A stretch of 64,000 nucleotides of DNA from Pyropia yezoensis. Taxonomy: Eukaryota; Rhodophyta; Bangiophyceae; Bangiales; Bangiaceae. The stretch spans positions 22,531,554 to 22,595,553 of the forward strand of contig CM020619.1 of NCBI GenBank assembly GCA_009829735.1. Reading direction: 5' to 3'. Below are positions 16,565-26,140 of the stretch, piece by piece. The number at the start of each line of letters is the position of its first letter. The stretch's first letter is position 1. The notes below the pieces were generated by a model. The model did not search any database and was not told the origin of the DNA. It saw only the letters and a list, made by a program, of their open reading frames with translations. The position numbers and the translations under genes were made by a program.

Positions 16565-19500
16565 TTACAGTAGGCGTCGTCGCCTCATGTACGGCATGAG
16601 GAGTTGGCGGGGTATATTTGCCGCCTGTTCCCAGGTGGGTGAGTCGTATCCGACCCACATAACCTTGACGTACCAGGGTCCTGGTAGGTCCGGGTCGGTG
16701 TGTCCGACCACGCTCTCTACTTGGTATGGAATCCCATCCGGTCCCACCGGGTCATCTGACCGGTGGGTTGTAAGAGCTTCATGTAGCAACCCAGCCGGTA
16801 CCGGCTGAGGCTGTTCCGGCATCGGAGCAGGTGTGACGTCATTCATGCTGATGCGTTGAATCTCCGTACCGGAGTGTAAGATAACAGAGTGGTCATCTCT
16901 GTGGAGGATCTGGTACGGTCCCTTGACCGGTTGCATAAGCTTGTTCCCTCGGAACTTCTGGTGTCTGATATAGACCCAGTCACCTGTTACCAGGGTTGCG
17001 TTGCGCACCCGTAGTCGGGCGTCGAAGTTCTTCTTATACCGAAGTTGTGTTCTGTCAAGGGCACCCTTGAGCTTAGGAATCATCCACGATAGCTTGGCCA
17101 ACCAAGCTAGGTGGATGCGTTCGGCGGGTCGGCCCTTCGGTGTATCATACCGAGTGCACCTGCCGGGTGGCAGCGTCAAGTTACCGACGCCTAGTGGCAT
17201 GACCCACTCCAGCGGAGCAATGTTTGTGCTCCGATGTGGCCTGGCATTGTATGCCAGGGTGAGTACGGACAGAAGCCTGTCCCAAGTGTTCGTGTGCTCG
17301 GCCACGTAGCACTGTAGCATCTTTACGATGGTGCGGTTGAACCGCTCCACCTGCCCGTTGGACTGCGGGTGGTAGTCGGATGCCCGACGTGGTTCGATAC
17401 CGAACATGCCCAGGACCTTAGTGCAGAATGCCGACGTAAGGTTTGCTCCGTTATCGGAGAGGAGTTGCTTCATGACTCCGTATGCACTGATCCAGTGGTC
17501 AACCACTGCGTTCATGATGGTGTATGCCGTATCATTCGGGATGGCTGCCGCTCTTGACAGCTTAGTGAAGCGGTCAGACATGACCAGGATGTACCTGTTC
17601 CCTTCTTCCGTTATCGGAAGTGGCCCGAGTATGCCGATAGCGACTTGCTCGTTGGGCCCATCAGGTGAGAATAGCTTCATGGCAGACGCCTGCCTATGCA
17701 GACTCATGCAGTTACGTGCACAGGGGTGGCATCCCCTTACGTGGTCGACCACGTCGACGGCCATTGCTGGCCAGTAGAAGAACCTTCGCATTGCTGCGAA
17801 CATACGTGAACCCCCCGGGTGTCCGGCTGTAGGGTTCTCATGTTCTCGTTTCATGACGGCTTGCCGTAAGGACACGGGAACCACGACTTGATGTCGTCCA
17901 TCGGCGGGTGCCCGCCGGTATATGAGTCCGTCTTCGTTCTCGGAGAAGATGCCGGCCGTACCGGCCAGGAGGTTAGCACGTTGACGTCTACAGTCATCGT
18001 CTTTGGCCTGTGCCTCGCGGAAGTCCGCGAGGGTCAATGGGCACGCAAGGTGTGCCATGGTATGGTCAGCCATACCCTGGGTAGCATTACCCACCATGCA
18101 CACCGGTACCACCGGGATGTCCTCGTCCACCGGGCGGGTATCCCCGCTCGGGGTGTCGAGTCGAGACAACGCGTCTCCGAGGTGGTGGGTTGACCCAGCC
18201 TTATACACCGTGCGGTACTCGTGCTCGGCCATCTTCAGCCTCCATCGGGCTAGCCTCCCATGGCTATCGGAATCCTTGTCACCAAGGTTGAGGAGCCATC
18301 GTAGGGGTTCGTGGTCGGACCTCACGATGAACCTGGAGCCCTCCAGGTATGGACGGAGCAGTTGCACTGCCCATATAACTCCGAGGCATTCACGCTCGGT
18401 GGCACTATAGTTCCGCTCGGTCGTGTTGAGTGTCCGGCTGAAGTATCCTACCGGACGTAGGTCCGGGATAACGTTGTCGGTACCTATCAACGTCTCTCCA
18501 TGTAACAGGGTGCATCCCACTTGTGTATCGCATGCATCGACATCGATGACGAAGGTACCCCGTCGGTGTGGTAACGCAAGGACGGGTTGGGATAGTAGGG
18601 CTCGCTTCAGCGACTCGAATGCCTCCTCTTCGCTAGGCGAAGGGGGTTGGAGTACCTTGGGTAAGGTACTGCTCGTAAGAACCGTTAACGGTTTAGCTAT
18701 CCGAGCGAAGTCCTTGACGAACCGTCGGTATACAGTGCACATTCCCAGGAAGCTCTTGAGCTGCGTCTGGGTGTTAGGGAACCGGGCATCCCGGAGTGCC
18801 CGGGTATTGGCTGCGAGTACCCCTAGTTTACCAGGGGTTATCTGGTGGCCTAGATACTCGACCGTCTGTTGGAAGAAGGCGCACTTCTTCAGACGCAGGG
18901 TTACCCCGGCGTTCCTCAAGAGGGTGAGTACCTCGTCAACATGTTGTACATGGTCATCCATGTTACGCGAGAAGACGATGACGTCATCGAGGTACACTAG
19001 GCAGTTACGCCACTCCACCCCCGACAGTATAATGTCGATAGCCCGCTGGAATGTAGCGGGGGCGTTGGACAATCCGAAGGGCATCCTTAGGAACTCGTAC
19101 ACTCCACTGCGACAGACGAATGCCGTCTTGGGGATATCCTCGTCCGCCACCGGGATCTGCCAGTATCCGGCATTGCAGTCGATGGTGGTAAACACCGTAG
19201 CTTCCCCCAGGGAGTCGATGCATTCATCCATCCTTGGTAAAGGGTATGAGTCCTTCTTGGTAACCAAGTTGAGGCGTCGATAATCGATGCAAAACCGAGG
19301 GGTTTGATCCTTCTTCGGTACGAGAACGACTGGGGCATCCCACTCCGACATCGAAGGTCGTATCACCTTCGCTTCACTCATCCTCTTCACTTCTCCATCG
19401 ACGATCTCTCGTTGCATAGGTCCCGCTCGGTGCGGTTGTGAGCGGGCGTGTCGTGCGCCTGGTACCAGGTCTATACGATGTTGGGTTGCCCCAATGGTCC

Positions 19501-20731
19501 CCAAGGCCCCGCCTGTCCACATAACGTCATGCTTTCTTAGCATCGGTCGCACCCCTTCGGCTACGGAAGGGGGAAGGTGGTCGAGGTCAGCCTCGGCCAG
19601 TGCCTTCAAGGCCTCTTGGTCCTTTGGCGGCAGGTCCGCCGGAGCCGCCGATGGGTTAGGCTTCCCGTCATCGGGTTGCTGTCGCTCGGTGGTCTCGGCG
19701 ACCGCCAGTACTTCAAGTGGTTCCACTTGACCTTCCTTATCAGGGGTAAGGATATCTCCTTCGTAGAGTTCGGCAATCCCGAGGATAGTTCTCTTCGGTA
19801 GGGTGACTGCCTTACGGCGATAGTTCGCCATCACTAGGAGGGACGACCCTCCTGCTGGGAGGTCTATGAGACCGTTGGCCATGGTCAACCCATGGCGCTT
19901 GTACGTCCGCGGGTTGGACTGTACTCTGCAGATGCCTGCGAGGTCGCAGTTAAACGGGAGGACTGTCTCCGACAACGGCTCAAAGCGAGTTCGCTTGGCC
20001 AACCGAAGTGTCTTCGGCTCGACGCTTGCGTACACCTCAGCCACGTTAACGTGGCTTCCTTGTAGCGTCAGGTCCCTGACGATAGCCGTGTGTCCTCGCT
20101 TCGTCCCGTTGGTTTCTTGACGCTCGACGGTCCTCCAGCCTGGCCGGATTGCATCAACGTGAACGTTGATGAAGGTGCACCCTAGTATGCAGGGCACCGA
20201 TAGCGTTTCACATACCAGGAAGTCAACTTCCGTGGTGAGATCCCCGATGGTAACCTGCAGCGACATCGCTGCGGTCGTACGAATGAGGCGACCATTCGCG
20301 TCCTTGATGGTGGGTCCCCGAGTCACTCTGACTCGCGGAAGCCACTTGTCCGGGAGGGTATCCTTCCGGATAAGGTTGGGTCCAGCCCCTGTATCCAGTA
20401 CAGGGTAGTACGATCGTGTCGACTGGGGGTCAACCCCCAGTGTGGCTGATACCTTGAAGTTCTCCACGGTTAACAACACATGTCCTACACCGATATCCGG
20501 TGTAGCTCGGGCATCCTGAACAGGACCCTTGTCTGGTTCGACGTGACGGGGCTTCCCGTCCTCTCCTCCCAACCTTGGTGGTTGGTCATCAATCCCCTGA
20601 CGCCGTGTCGTCGGGGCCGGAAGGTGTACCCGGGGGTTGATGCGGCGTCGGCTCAACCGCGCTCTCCGTGGGGCTTTCCCCGCGGTACTCCGGGGTGGCT
20701 TGCTTGGGTAACCCCAGCGCCCCCCGGTCAT
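16565..20731 (-). CDS. pol: GypA copy 2 Pol polyprotein with chromodomain; integrase Asp lost
   Basis: This 1388-residue open frame encodes protease (DTG at 113-115), gypsy reverse transcriptase (FCIDYRRLN, DCNAGYWQIP, YLDD at 580-583), RNase H (VIDVDACD, TERECLGV, RSDHEPLRW), integrase with an HHCC zinc region (HENPTAGHPGG...CHPCARN), and a chromodomain-like tail from about 1335. The first residue of the integrase D-D-35-E triad is changed: IGILGPLP instead of IDILGPLP, Gly at 1033 (codon 17635-17633). The second Asp (1093) and Glu (1129) remain at the expected 35-residue spacing. Its ATG lies 8 nt after the gag stop, and the frame stays open upstream to the slippery site, so a gag-pol fusion is likely. 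Confidence 0.93.
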   Translation of the reverse strand: MTGGRWGYPSKPPRSTAGKAPRRARLSRRRINPRVHLPAPTTRRQGIDDQPPRLGGEDGKPRHVEPDKGPVQDARATPDIGVGHVLLTVENFKVSATLGVDPQSTRSYYPVLDTGAGPNLIRKDTLPDKWLPRVRVTRGPTIKDANGRLIRTTAAMSLQVTIGDLTTEVDFLVCETLSVPCILGCTFINVHVDAIRPGWRTVERQETNGTKRGHTAIVRDLTLQGSHVNVAEVYASVEPKTLRLAKRTRFEPLSETVLPFNCDLAGICRVQSNPRTYKRHGLTMANGLIDLPAGGSSLLVMANYRRKAVTLPKRTILGIAELYEGDILTPDKEGQVEPLEVLAVAETTERQQPDDGKPNPSAAPADLPPKDQEALKALAEADLDHLPPSVAEGVRPMLRKHDVMWTGGALGTIGATQHRIDLVPGARHARSQPHRAGPMQREIVDGEVKRMSEAKVIRPSMSEWDAPVVLVPKKDQTPRFCIDYRRLNLVTKKDSYPLPRMDECIDSLGEATVFTTIDCNAGYWQIPVADEDIPKTAFVCRSGVYEFLRMPFGLSNAPATFQRAIDIILSGVEWRNCLVYLDDVIVFSRNMDDHVQHVDEVLTLLRNAGVTLRLKKCAFFQQTVEYLGHQITPGKLGVLAANTRALRDARFPNTQTQLKSFLGMCTVYRRFVKDFARIAKPLTVLTSSTLPKVLQPPSPSEEEAFESLKRALLSQPVLALPHRRGTFVIDVDACDTQVGCTLLHGETLIGTDNVIPDLRPVGYFSRTLNTTERNYSATERECLGVIWAVQLLRPYLEGSRFIVRSDHEPLRWLLNLGDKDSDSHGRLARWRLKMAEHEYRTVYKAGSTHHLGDALSRLDTPSGDTRPVDEDIPVVPVCMVGNATQGMADHTMAHLACPLTLADFREAQAKDDDCRRQRANLLAGTAGIFSENEDGLIYRRAPADGRHQVVVPVSLRQAVMKREHENPTAGHPGGSRMFAAMRRFFYWPAMAVDVVDHVRGCHPCARNCMSLHRQASAMKLFSPDGPNEQVAIGILGPLPITEEGNRYILVMSDRFTKLSRAAAIPNDTAYTIMNAVVDHWISAYGVMKQLLSDNGANLTSAFCTKVLGMFGIEPRRASDYHPQSNGQVERFNRTIVKMLQCYVAEHTNTWDRLLSVLTLAYNARPHRSTNIAPLEWVMPLGVGNLTLPPGRCTRYDTPKGRPAERIHLAWLAKLSWMIPKLKGALDRTQLRYKKNFDARLRVRNATLVTGDWVYIRHQKFRGNKLMQPVKGPYQILHRDDHSVILHSGTEIQRISMNDVTPAPMPEQPQPVPAGLLHEALTTHRSDDPVGPDGIPYQVESVVGHTDPDLPGPWYVKVMWVGYDSPTWEQAANIPRQLLMPYMRRRRLL

Positions 20732-20739
20732 CCTTCCTC

Positions 20740-22923
20740 TTACTCGTTTCCCGCCCTTGGTAGGGTGCTGTCCGCCGGGACATCCGGCTGAGGAGGTGCC
20801 CCCTCGACGGCCAGTACTCCACCTTGCGCTGGCTGCCTACCCGGTGCGGGTCCGGGTGCTCTGGCGGGATACCCCCCGGTGGATGCCTTGCGTTGCGCCG
20901 CTGCCCGCCGAGACTCCTCGGGGATGAGTGGGCAGGAAGACACCCAGTGCTGGGGATCCCCACACAACATACACCCGGACGTGCCGGTCCCCCCCTGAGT
21001 TCGCATCGGGGTAGCCCCGTAGCTACGGTTGCCTCCCTCGGGCGCCCGAGTGCCTGCTCCCTGGTAGGCCTTGGGTCCTCGGGTCAACCGGAACATGGAC
21101 TCCCCCAACCGGTTGGGTCGGCCCGCAATCTGCGGAGGTGCCTCCGTGCGCACCGCCCATGTTGGCAAGGGTTGGTGAGGGTTACCCGTCACCGGGGAGT
21201 ACCCCGTAGTCCGCACATACGGGACGCGCCGTCCCGTTCCTTCGTTGACCTGGAACTGGGTTCCAGCCGGGGCGATGTACGCTACCGTACCATGTTCATC
21301 AATCACCGGCGTCGCCGGTAGCAACAGGTGGCCCTGTTGGTCAACTAGAGGTTCATCCTCGCCCGTAGGGGTATGTTCGGTCGCCACCAGTACTGGTGCG
21401 GCCTTACGTTCCACCTTCTCTTGCCTCGGTACCGGGGTAAGACTGGGCTTGCCTCCCTCACCCTTGGGCTTCGGGGCCAAGGCACACTCCGGGTGTAGAA
21501 CCCGGTAGGCGTCCCCTAGGGACTTGCACATATGCATCAGTCGACTGAAGTTCGTCCGTGCCGTGTTGGCGCCTCGTGCGGATATCCGCACGTAGTTGGG
21601 TACTCCTGCGAACAGGATGGCCCGTAGCTCCCCTTCTCCGAGGAGCTTCCCCAGCTCGTAGTCGAGCTCTTGGATCCGGCGTCCAAACATCTCCTCATCC
21701 TCCCAGGACTGGGCGGTGGCAGTGCGAAGGGCCCGATAGTGGTCCTCGCACTTGTCCTCACTGAGGTAGCTGCTCAGCAGCTCCTTCAATATCCCACGGT
21801 AATCCATGGGGGTGGCCGCGACCCTCATTCCCGGCATCGGGGATGCCTGGCGAAGAATAACTCGCACCCGTTCATCAACAAAGAACGGGAGGATCTCCAG
21901 CGCCAGCCCCTCGTTAACGAGGGCCTTGTCCGCGGCTGCCTTGAAGCTAGTCAAGAAGCCGATGACTGCCAACGGGCGTCCATTCGGCCCTCCGAACATA
22001 GGGACTCCCTTCATAAGGGTCTGCATAGAGCGGATCGCCCGATGCGACGTATTACGCATCGATTCCGATCCGGTGGTAGAGCGGTCCTCCAAACGATAAC
22101 GTTCCGGAGTAAGAACCGACCGGAAGACCTCGTTGACGATCTCCGTGTCAGCGTCCTGGATATCCAGTCGCTTAGCCAGTTGATGAGCGAACTCATCGGA
22201 TTCCATCCGCTTCAGTAGGCTCGCAGTTACCTGCGCGGTCATAGCTTCCACCACTGAAGATGGTACTTCAGGCGTCGGCACCTCGGGAACCCGAGTTGCC
22301 TGGCCTCCTTCGTCGTGGGGGTACTGCGAGAGGGTACCCCCTCCCCCAATAACCGACTCTCCCCCGGCGTACGTATCCGCCGGGTCGTGTCCGCGGAGTC
22401 CGCTTCGGGTGCTCCGAGCGTATCGCTCCGTGTGACTCCGTTCCAACTCTGCCGACGAGTCGGACCCATACCCCATTGTGTCCGGGGGTTGTCCAGGAGT
22501 AGCAACCCCGGGATTGACCCTGGTGGACTCCGAAAGTAGTCCGGCCGGTTCGAACCGTACCGGTGTGGGCGAAACACGACGGGGTCCCGTCGTGTGGCGT
22601 GTTGACATCAACACTGCCATTGCGTCCTCCGTCCGATCTTGACGGGCGTCGAGCCCGGAAAACCGGGCCTCGATGCGGGCCAATGATGCCATCAGGGAAT
22701 CCCCTGGTGAAGGAGGCGGCGGAGTGAGGTCGGTCGACGACAGTTGAGGCGGGCCCCCGCCTCCTGCCGTCCGAGCCGTGCCAAACGTCGATCCGGCACC
22801 GGAAAGCATTGGCGTCTCAATGTTATCGATCGGGTTCCCGATCCCGGTTCCCGTAGTCACCTCCGGAATCGGCGTCGACGCCGATCCGTCATCTTGAACG
22901 TTCCCCGTCTCTTGGGTAGACAT
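20740..22923 (-). CDS. gag: GypA copy 2 Gag
   Basis: The frame starts at ATG 22923-22921 (MSTQETG) and encodes 727 residues; an in-frame GTG two codons earlier is less likely as a start. The N-terminal third is acidic and Gly/Ser/Thr/Pro-rich. The central region from about FGGPNGR to HPECALAPK looks like a helical retrotransposon Gag core. A CCHC knuckle, CMLCGDPQHWVSSC, sits at about 650-663. It ends RAGNE at TAA 20742-20740 and overlaps the frameshift signal. No interruption is seen. Confidence 0.9.
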   Translation of the reverse strand: MSTQETGNVQDDGSASTPIPEVTTGTGIGNPIDNIETPMLSGAGSTFGTARTAGGGGPPQLSSTDLTPPPPSPGDSLMASLARIEARFSGLDARQDRTEDAMAVLMSTRHTTGPRRVSPTPVRFEPAGLLSESTRVNPGVATPGQPPDTMGYGSDSSAELERSHTERYARSTRSGLRGHDPADTYAGGESVIGGGGTLSQYPHDEGGQATRVPEVPTPEVPSSVVEAMTAQVTASLLKRMESDEFAHQLAKRLDIQDADTEIVNEVFRSVLTPERYRLEDRSTTGSESMRNTSHRAIRSMQTLMKGVPMFGGPNGRPLAVIGFLTSFKAAADKALVNEGLALEILPFFVDERVRVILRQASPMPGMRVAATPMDYRGILKELLSSYLSEDKCEDHYRALRTATAQSWEDEEMFGRRIQELDYELGKLLGEGELRAILFAGVPNYVRISARGANTARTNFSRLMHMCKSLGDAYRVLHPECALAPKPKGEGGKPSLTPVPRQEKVERKAAPVLVATEHTPTGEDEPLVDQQGHLLLPATPVIDEHGTVAYIAPAGTQFQVNEGTGRRVPYVRTTGYSPVTGNPHQPLPTWAVRTEAPPQIAGRPNRLGESMFRLTRGPKAYQGAGTRAPEGGNRSYGATPMRTQGGTGTSGCMLCGDPQHWVSSCPLIPEESRRAAAQRKASTGGYPARAPGPAPGRQPAQGGVLAVEGAPPQPDVPADSTLPRAGNE
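20746..20752 (-). promoter_or_regulatory. Candidate -1 frameshift heptamer GGGAAAC (GypA copy 2)
   Basis: Gag codons read GCG GGA AAC GAG TAA, so G GGA AAC is in register. The -1 frame (GGG AAA CGA GTA ...) leads into pol without a stop. GGGAAAC is an established site at the gag-pro junction of simian type D retrovirus. Function here is inferred. Confidence 0.75.
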
Positions 22924-23130
22924 AGTCACAATCAGTCAACCGACGCAACGATCACCACGAATAAGAGAGCGAGGGGGTAGATTGGGGAGAGTAACAGTAG
23001 ATCACAGTCAAAGGTAAAAACTCAACACAATCGATCAGGTCGCAACACCACGAGTACAAGAAAAGGACCGGATCCCTATCCGTGTGCCAGGGCCGAAGAC
23101 GGCGTCACCACAAGGGTGACGGAAACCCGT
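22924..23130 (-). other. GypA copy 2 5' leader
   Basis: This short untranslated leader lies between the primer site and gag. No gene is seen. Confidence 0.7.
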
Positions 23131-23147
23131 CCCCTGCTGCTCCACCA
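23131..23147 (-). promoter_or_regulatory. Primer binding site of GypA copy 2
   Basis: On the minus strand TGGTGGAGCAGCAGGGG begins 1 nt after the 5' LTR. Its complement ends in CCA, as expected for a tRNA 3' end with acceptor strand CTGCTCC and discriminator A. The same 17 nt occur in GypB and GypC. I cannot name the tRNA. Confidence 0.85.
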
Positions 23148-23148
23148 A

Positions 23149-23509
23149 TGTAGCACAATAGGAATCCGTCGCACGTCCACTCTCAGGGAACACTCACCAA
23201 GGGGGATCGGCACCGACGTCACCGGGAGGCCAAGGTTGCTGTCCTTGGAGCGCAAGCCACGGGACCAAGATGGGAGCCCAAATGGGAGGGGTTTGTTGTT
23301 CTCCTTGGCCGGCGGTGGATTCGCCACCGGCCCCCTCGTTATAAACCCTCGGAGACACTACTAACTACCCTCCACCCCAAGATGCAAGTCCCTCTGGTCA
23401 TACGTAACTTATAGATACCGTGACCAGCTCGGACTCTCAAATTGAAGTTAAGGATTAGAAGTAGCCCCCCTGATAATAGGGTCACAATACGGACAACCAT
23501 ATTGCTACA
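23149..23509 (-). repeat. GypA copy 2 5' LTR
   Basis: This is a 361-bp LTR adjoining the primer site and nearly identical to 12897-13257. Confidence 0.95.
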
Positions 23510-23514
23510 CGGTT
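23510..23514. repeat. Target duplication CGGTT, right of GypA copy 2
   Basis: It matches 12892-12896. Copy 1 pol resumes here. Confidence 0.9.
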
Positions 23515-25547
23515 GCGCGCACAGGGGTGGCATCCCCTTACGTGGTCGACCACGTCGACGGCCATTGCTGGCCAGTAGAAGAACCTTCGCATTGCTGCGA
23601 ACATACGTGAACCCCCCGGGTGTCCGGCTGTAGGGTTCTCATGTTCTCGTTTCATGACGGCTTGCCGTAAGGACACGGGAACCACGACTTGATGTCGTCC
23701 ATCGGCGGGTGCCCGCCGGTATATGAGTCCGTCTTCGTTCTCGGAGAAGATGCCGGCCGTACCGGCCAGGAGGTTAGCGCGATGACGTCTACAGTCATCG
23801 TCGTTGGCTTGTGCCTCGCGGAAGTCCGCGAGGGTTAGTGGGCATGCTCGGTGTGCCATGGTGTGGTCAACCATACCTTGGGTAGCGTTACCCACCATGC
23901 AGACCGGTACAACCGGGATGTCCTCTTCCACCGGGCGGGTATCCCCGCTCGGGGTGTCGAGTCGAGACAATGCGTCTCCGAGATGGTGGGTTGACCCAGG
24001 CTTATACACGGTACGGTAGTCGTGCTCGGCCATTTTTAGCCTCCATCGGGCTAGCCTCCCATGGCTATCGGAATCCTTGTCACCAAGGTTGAGGAGCCAT
24101 CGTAGGGGTTCGTGGTCGGACCTCACGATGAACCTGGAGCCCTCCAGGTATGGACGGAGCAGTTGCACTGCCCATATAACTCCGAGGCATTCACGCTCGG
24201 TGACACTATAGTTACGCTCAGTCGGGTTGAGTGTCCGGCTGAAGTATCCTACCGGACGTAGGTCCGGGATAACGTTATCGGTACCGATCAACGTCTCTCC
24301 CTGTAACAGGGTGCATCCCACTTGTGTATCGCATGCATCGACATCGATGACGAAGGTACCCCGTCGGTGTGGTAACGCAAGGACGGGTTGGGATAGTAGG
24401 GCTCGCTTCAGCGACTCGAATGCCTCCTCTTCGCTAGGCGAAGGGGGTTGGAGTACCTTGGGCAGGGTACTGCTCGTAAGAACCGTTAACGGTTTAGCTA
24501 TCCGAGCGAAGTCCTTGACGAACCGTCGGTATACAGTGCACATTCCCAGGAAGCTCTTGAGCTGCGTCTGGGTGTTAGGGAACCGGGCATCCCGGAGTGC
24601 CCGGGTATTGGCTGCGAGTACCCCTAGTTTACCAGGGGTTATCTGGTGGCCCAGATACTCGACCGTCTGTTGGAAGAAGGCGCACTTCTTCAGACGCAGG
24701 GTTACCCCGGCGTTCCTCAAGAGGGTGAGTACCTCGTCAACATGTTGCACGTGGTCATCCATGTTACGCAAGAAGACGATGACGTCATCGAGGTACACTA
24801 GGCAGTTACGCCACTTCACCCCCGACAGTATAATGTCGATAGCCCGCTGGAATGTAGCGGGGGCGTTGGACAATCCGAAGGGCATCCTTAGGAACTCGTA
24901 CACTCCACTGTGACAGACGAATGCCGTCTTGGGGATATCCTCGTCCGCCACCGGGATCTGCCAGTATCCGGCATTGCAGTCGATGGTGGTAAACACCTTA
25001 GCTTCCCCCAGGGAGTCGATGCATTCATCCATCCTTGGTAAAGGGTATGAGTCCTTCTTGGTAACCAAGTTGAGGCGTCGATAATCGATGCAAAACCGAG
25101 GGGTTTGATCCTTCTTCGGTACGATAACGACTAGGGCACCCCACTCCGACATCGAAGGTCGTATCACCTTCGCTTCACTCATCCTCTTCACTTCTCCATC
25201 AACGATCTCTCGTTGCATAGGTCCCGCTCGGTGCGGTTGTGACCGGGCGGGGCGCGCGCCTGGTACCAGGTCAATACGATGTTGGGTTGCCCCAATGGTA
25301 CCCATGGCTCCGCCTGTCCACATGACGTCATGCTTTCTTAAGATCCGTCGTACCCCTTCGGCTACCGAAGGGGGAAGGTGGTCGAGGTCAGCCTCGGCCA
25401 GTGCCTTCAATGCTTCTTGGTCCTTCGGCGGAATATCCGCCGGTAATGATGGTCGACTAGGCTTCCCGTCATCGGGTTGCTGTCGCTCGGTGGTCTCGGC
25501 GACCGCCAGCACCTCAAGTGGTTCCACTTGACCTTTCTTGTCAGGGG

Positions 25548-25552
25548 TAAGG
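25548..25552. repeat. Target duplication TAAGG, left of the copy 3/4 composite
   Basis: It matches TACGG at 51587-51591 with one change. The uninterrupted GypA copies read TAAGG here, so the right copy has mutated. Confidence 0.8.
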
Positions 25553-25915
25553 TGTAGCAATATGGTTGGCCGTATTGTAAACCTAGTATTAGGGGGGCTA
25601 CTTCTAACCCTTAACTTTCAATTTGATAGTTCGTACTGGTCACGGTATCTATAAGTTACGCATGACCAGAGGGACTTGCATCTTGGGGTGGAGGGTAGTT
25701 AGTAGTGTCTCCGAGGGTTGATAACGTGGGGGCCGGCGGCGAATCCACCGCCGGCCAAGGTAGAACAACAAACCCCTCCCATTTGGGCTCCCATCTTGGT
25801 CCCGTGGCTTGTGCTCCAAGGACAGCAACCTCGGCCTCCCGGTGACGTTGGTGCCGATCCCCCTTGGTGAGTGTTCCCTGAGAGTGGACGTGCGACGGAT
25901 TCCTATTGTGCTACA
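25553..25915 (+). repeat. GypA LTR at the left of the composite (5' LTR of copy 3, possibly hybrid)
   Basis: This is a 363-bp LTR followed by a primer site. It differs from the middle LTR at about nine positions and from the right LTR at about seven. A cluster of changes near 25579-25588 is not seen in any other copy. Confidence 0.92.
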
Positions 25916-25916
25916 T

Positions 25917-25933
25917 TGGTGGAGCAGCAGGGG
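25917..25933 (+). promoter_or_regulatory. Primer binding site of GypA copy 3
   Basis: TGGTGGAGCAGCAGGGG starts 1 nt after the LTR, identical to that of copy 2. Confidence 0.85.
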
Positions 25934-26140
25934 ACGGGTTTCCGTCACCCTTGTGGTGACGCCGTCTTCGGCCCTGGCACACGGATAGGGATCCGGTCCT
26001 TTTCTTGTACTCGTGGTGTTGCGACCTGATCGATTGTGTTGAGTTTTTACCTTTGACTGTGATCTACTGTTACTCTCCCCAATCTACCCCCTCGCTCTCT
26101 TATTCGTGGTGATTGTTACGTCGGTTGACTGATTGTGACT

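Larger units (their letters stand above)
12897..23509 (-). mobile_element. GypA copy 2: complete chromodomain gypsy element
   Basis: The element is 10,613 bp, minus strand, with 361-bp LTRs that differ at only two positions by my reading and a matching CGGTT duplication. It contains primer site, gag, pol, convergent antisense ORF and polypurine tract. All three frames are open, and it is the youngest-looking GypA copy. Two defects are visible: Gly instead of the first catalytic Asp in integrase, and loss of the usual antisense-ORF start. It sits in the integrase region of copy 1. Confidence 0.95.
23510..25552 (-). pseudogene. pol: GypA copy 1 pol, middle part (RT, RNase H, integrase zinc region)
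   Basis: The fragment is open throughout and contains the linker after protease, RT with DCNAGYWQIP and YLDD, RNase H, and the start of integrase up to CHPCARN. It is bounded by GypA copy 2 on the left and by the copy 3/4 composite on the right. Reading frames that run into the neighbouring LTRs are fusions made by the insertions. Confidence 0.9.

Noticed and set aside
12897..23509. GypA copy 2 as an autonomous active element
   Set aside because: Frames and LTRs are intact, but the first catalytic integrase Asp is Gly.
23482..25560. 692-codon frame as an independent polymerase gene
   Set aside because: It is the middle part of copy 1 pol with a few codons of flanking LTR at each end. Both ends are insertion junctions with target duplications.
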